DNA of 64,000 bases from an uncultured Ruminiclostridium sp. (GTDB lineage: Bacteria > Bacillota > Clostridia > Oscillospirales > Ruminococcaceae). The stretch lies in the NCBI GenBank assembly GCA_944388385.1, contig CALXIO010000001.1, positions 186,001-250,000 on the forward strand. Reading direction: 5' to 3'. Numbering within the stretch: the stretch's first letter is position 1; each line of letters starts with the position of its first letter. The position numbers and the translations under genes were made by a program. This document shows positions 61,999-64,000 of this stretch, piece after piece. A model generated the notes under the pieces. The model did not search any database, was not told the origin of the DNA, and worked only from the letters and a program-made list of their open reading frames with translations.

Positions 61999-62340
61999 AT
62001 GGCTGTGTTATTTTCCGCAGTAACCATAACCTCGGACAGCGACCAAGCGGAATTCCTCGTTGCAGGTATTCCCAAGAGCTATGCTGATCTCGAAGGCTGG
62101 ACTGCATTTGAGAGTTTTATGGATGAGGTGGACACGGAACAGGATATCAAAGTCCACGTGGCAGCGTGTCTCTACGGAGAAGGCGAAGTGTTTACGGCTA
62201 CCCCCGAAGAAGTTGCGTACTTCACCATTCGGGCAGCCGAAACCGATGACTTTTTCTACGACCACTGCACCGATGCCGGACACAGCGATTTCACCATCCC
62301 GTGGTCACCGAAAGAACTATTCGGAATGGAGATGAAATAG
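61999..62340 (+). CDS. Unknown small acidic accessory protein
   Basis: A 113-residue acidic protein with no match I recognise. The ATG follows GGAGG by ten bases. It has an Asp/Glu-rich, beta-rich N-terminus (AVLFSAVTITSDSDQAEF) and ends PWSPKELFGMEMK. Spacing to its neighbours is three and one base, so it is part of the same operon. Confidence 0.65.
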   Translation: MAVLFSAVTITSDSDQAEFLVAGIPKSYADLEGWTAFESFMDEVDTEQDIKVHVAACLYGEGEVFTATPEEVAYFTIRAAETDDFFYDHCTDAGHSDFTIPWSPKELFGMEMK

Positions 62341-62341
62341 T

Positions 62342-62662
62342 ATGTCAATTTTCGATGATTGGAACCGTATGGCAAAGGAGAACCGAGCGAAGTATCCGCC
62401 CGGCACTCGCATCCTGCTCCTCGGCATGGACGATCCACATCATCCCGTACCGCCCGGTACGAGAGGAACGGTGGATCACGTCGATGACGGCGGTAATATC
62501 CACATGAAATGGGATAACGGAAGAACCCTCAGTCTTTGCAGCGATGCGGACTCCTTCCGCACACTGACCGCCGCCGAGCTTGCGGAGGAACAGGCACAGC
62601 AAGAGAATCCCACCGAGGACGAAGGTCAGGACGAGGGCGAAGCTCCCGTTATGAGTATGTAG
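62342..62662 (+). CDS. DUF4314 domain protein
   Basis: A 106-residue protein with the DUF4314 pattern: KYPPGTRILLLGMDDPHHPV, PPGTRGTVDHVDDGGNIHMK and WDNGRTLSL. A disordered acidic tail follows. DUF4314 proteins are common in conjugative elements and have no known role. The SH3-like beta pattern suggests a binding protein. Confidence 0.85.
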   Translation: MSIFDDWNRMAKENRAKYPPGTRILLLGMDDPHHPVPPGTRGTVDHVDDGGNIHMKWDNGRTLSLCSDADSFRTLTAAELAEEQAQQENPTEDEGQDEGEAPVMSM

Positions 62663-62674
62663 GAGGACTGCCCA

Positions 62675-62812
62675 TTGGAATACGAAATCTATATCCCACA
62701 GCCCCATGCGGATGCCCTTCTTGCAGAAGCGGCTGACCGCAGTATCTCGGTAGAGGAACTGCTCACCGAGATCATTCAAAACTATATGGAAAGGAACGAT
62801 GACATTGGCTGA
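62675..62812 (+). CDS. Very short ribbon-helix-helix-like protein
   Basis: A 45-residue frame starting at TTG (62675) with AGGAGGA eight bases upstream. The sequence has a strand EYEIYIP then two helices (HADALLAEAADRS and VEELLTEIIQNYMERN), the layout of a ribbon-helix-helix DNA-binding protein. It overlaps the next gene by 14 bases. Likely a small autoregulator. Confidence 0.65.
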   Translation: MEYEIYIPQPHADALLAEAADRSISVEELLTEIIQNYMERNDDIG

Positions 62813-63272
62813 CGAAAAGAAAGGCATTACCGTTAAGATCGATGCTGACCTTCACGCAGAGGTCAGAGAGTATATCGAACAGCACGGAATGACGATGGCA
62901 GAGTTTATCACCCTTGCCGTCGACAACGAATTACACCCCAAGTACCAAAACAAGGAGGAAAAGAACATGGGTAATATGCGCACGATGGCGTTTCAGGTGC
63001 CGGAGGAACTGTTTCAGAGGATCAAGGGCTACCTGCAGCGCAACAACATGAGTCAGAAGCAGTTCGTCCTCGGACTGATCGAAGCCGAGCTGGACCGTGA
63101 ACAGGCACAGCGAAACGGTGTGACCGAGGATCAGCAGACCGGAGGTGTCGATACCGAGGAAGGCATAAGCGACGATCCCGAAGCCGTAGACGGCACAGGC
63201 GGTGACGGCACCGACGAGGATGAAGCGGAGGACGAATCCGAAGGCTTCGGCATGAGTATGGGCGGTATGTAA
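62799..63272 (+). CDS. Double ribbon-helix-helix protein with internal start
   Basis: A 157-residue protein with two RHH units in one chain: GITVKIDADLHAEVREYIEQ (about 9-45) and RTMAFQVPEELFQRIKGYLQ (about 61-98), then an acidic Gly-rich tail ending MSMGGM. AAGGAGGA at 62952 stands eight bases before an in-frame ATG at 62967 (residue 57), so a 101-residue form with only the second unit is probably made too. It may regulate the element or act in DNA processing. Confidence 0.8.
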   Translation: MTLADEKKGITVKIDADLHAEVREYIEQHGMTMAEFITLAVDNELHPKYQNKEEKNMGNMRTMAFQVPEELFQRIKGYLQRNNMSQKQFVLGLIEAELDREQAQRNGVTEDQQTGGVDTEEGISDDPEAVDGTGGDGTDEDEAEDESEGFGMSMGGM

Positions 63273-63327
63273 CCGCCGCAGAAACGGAGGTGTAACAACT
63301 AAATAAATAGGAACGGTCGGATGCCCT

Positions 63328-64000
63328 ATGGCGATCCGATTTTTTGATATGTTCGCAGGTATCGGTGGTTTTCGCAGCGGACTCGAAGCGGTGGGCGGCT
63401 TTGAATGCATCGGTCATTGCGAGATCGATAAAAAGGCAAACCAAGCCTATAACGCAATCTACCAACCGAAAGGAGAAATCTACTTTGAGGACGCTACAAA
63501 AATTGATACAAACGACCTGCCGGACATTGACCTCATCTGTGCGGGCTTTCCATGCCAAAGCTTCAGCGTGGCTGGCAAAAGGCTCGGATTCAGGGACGAT
63601 ACAAGAGGAACTCTCTTCTTCGAGGTTGCCCGAATCGCTGAAGCGAAACGGCCTCCACTTCTTCTCTTGGAAAACGTTCCCGGACTGCTATCGCATGACG
63701 GAGGCAGGACGCTGTTTACCATCTTCTCCACGCTTGTTGAATTGGGGTATGATATCGAATGGTGTGTGCATAACAGCGCGTTTTTCGGAGTCCCCCAGCA
63801 GCGGCGCCGCCTGTATATTGTCGGATATCTTGGAAACCAATGTACCGGAGAGTTATTTCCTCTCAACTGCGGCAATGCGGAAGATCTCAAGCAACTCATC
63901 CCCGGACCGCAAGGTCAGCGTGTCTACGATCCAAGCGGAAGTGCCTGCACTCAATGCGCCGGCTCCGGTGGATGGGGCGGTAAAACAGGACTGTACTTCA
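63328..64000 (+). CDS. DNA (cytosine-5) methyltransferase, 3' end beyond the window
   Basis: The frame is open from 63328 to the window end (224 codons). Motif I is FDMFAGIGGFRSGLE, motif IV AGFPCQSFS with the catalytic Cys at 76, motif VI LLLENVPG (E115), and motif VIII VPQQRRRLYIVG. The target-recognition region begins where the window stops. The start has no good ribosome site: GGAGG at 63287 is followed by stop codons, and an ATG at 63321 opens only a nine-codon frame. No restriction enzyme is seen, so it may be an orphan modification enzyme that protects the element. Confidence 0.93.
   Translation, partial: MAIRFFDMFAGIGGFRSGLEAVGGFECIGHCEIDKKANQAYNAIYQPKGEIYFEDATKIDTNDLPDIDLICAGFPCQSFSVAGKRLGFRDDTRGTLFFEVARIAEAKRPPLLLLENVPGLLSHDGGRTLFTIFSTLVELGYDIEWCVHNSAFFGVPQQRRRLYIVGYLGNQCTGELFPLNCGNAEDLKQLIPGPQGQRVYDPSGSACTQCAGSGGWGGKTGLYF

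Larger units (their letters stand above)
57663..64000. mobile_element. End of a putative integrative conjugative element beside tRNA-Tyr
   Basis: From just after tRNA-Tyr the sequence is clearly richer in G+C with codons such as GAC, ATC and CTG in place of the AT-rich ones on the left. All genes point the same way, are tightly packed, and belong to types typical of gut conjugative elements: ArdA-annotated-type proteins, DUF4314, ribbon-helix-helix proteins, a DNA methyltransferase. The right end, integrase and transfer genes are outside the window, and the exact left boundary is not proven. Confidence 0.7.

Overview
The window looks like a chromosome segment of a low-GC, spore-forming, anaerobic gut Firmicute of the Ruminococcus/Oscillospiraceae type. 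This is inferred from gene content and sequence style. Spore markers are an alpha/beta SASP, a YpeB germination protein, a SpoIID-like and a SpoIIM-like protein, and a CotH-kinase protein. There is a secreted GH5 cellulase with a CBM2-like domain and Thr-rich linkers. Promoters are textbook sigma-A type, almost all with 17-bp spacers, and intrinsic terminators are abundant.

Layout. 1-4 kb: end of leuB, a GC-rich non-coding repeat block, then serC-serA. 4-7.5 kb: SASP, GH5 cellulase, PdaA-type deacetylase, IreB. 7.6-12 kb: a large DivIVA-headed Ala-rich coiled-coil protein, an orphan fumarase/tartrate-dehydratase beta subunit, a SigH-like sigma factor and a zinc-ribbon protein. 12-14 kb: rmuC preceded by a decayed partial duplicate of itself that carries an inserted small transposon-transfer-type gene. 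14-21.5 kb: ilvE, glyQS and a minus-strand ilvB-ilvN-leuC-(Dabb)-leuD-(GNAT) operon. 21.5-28.2 kb: minus-strand operon nifS-like, thiI, cinA, two tandem class B sortases, spoIID-like. 28.3-32.8 kb: ypeB, a catalytically dead NlpC/P60 lipoprotein, a dCache-GGDEF-EAL protein. 33-36.4 kb: a second ilvB-ilvN followed by ilvC. 36.4-43.1 kb: SpoIIM-like protein, then polyprenyl-P sugar transferase, pyrB with a PyrI-like zinc tail, an Rrf2 regulator, proB, proA and an unknown membrane protein. 43-50 kb: sodium:solute symporter, PaaK-type ligase, an S1-domain protein, a CotH-kinase protein. 50-53.5 kb: feoA-feoA-feoB and a Cys-rich partner under GTTAG/CTAAC palindromic operators. 53.5-57.4 kb: a two-repeat amidase-like lipoprotein, an alpha/beta hydrolase, and a probable fluoride riboswitch upstream of a frameshifted cation/proton antiporter.

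57.4-64 kb: tRNA-Thr and tRNA-Tyr, and immediately after tRNA-Tyr the base and codon use becomes distinctly GC-richer. What follows is a tightly packed, one-direction accessory module: an ADP-ribosyltransferase-like protein, unknown proteins, two ArdA-annotated-type acidic proteins, a DUF4314 protein, ribbon-helix-helix proteins and the start of a C5-cytosine methyltransferase. I read this as one end of an integrative conjugative element next to tRNA-Tyr, in a part rich in anti-restriction functions. No integrase lies in the window.

The chromosomal part is dominated by amino-acid biosynthesis: Ser, Leu, Val/Ile with two acetolactate synthases, Pro, and Asp-carbamoyl transfer to pyrimidines. 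No T-box leaders were seen in front of these genes. The most unusual items are the ICE entry module with the ART-like protein and RHH cluster, the decaying fluoride-responsive antiporter locus, the mosaic rmuC duplication, the GC-rich intergenic repeat family with shape-conserved hairpins, the truncated PyrB-PyrI zinc fusion, and the giant DivIVA-headed coiled-coil protein.
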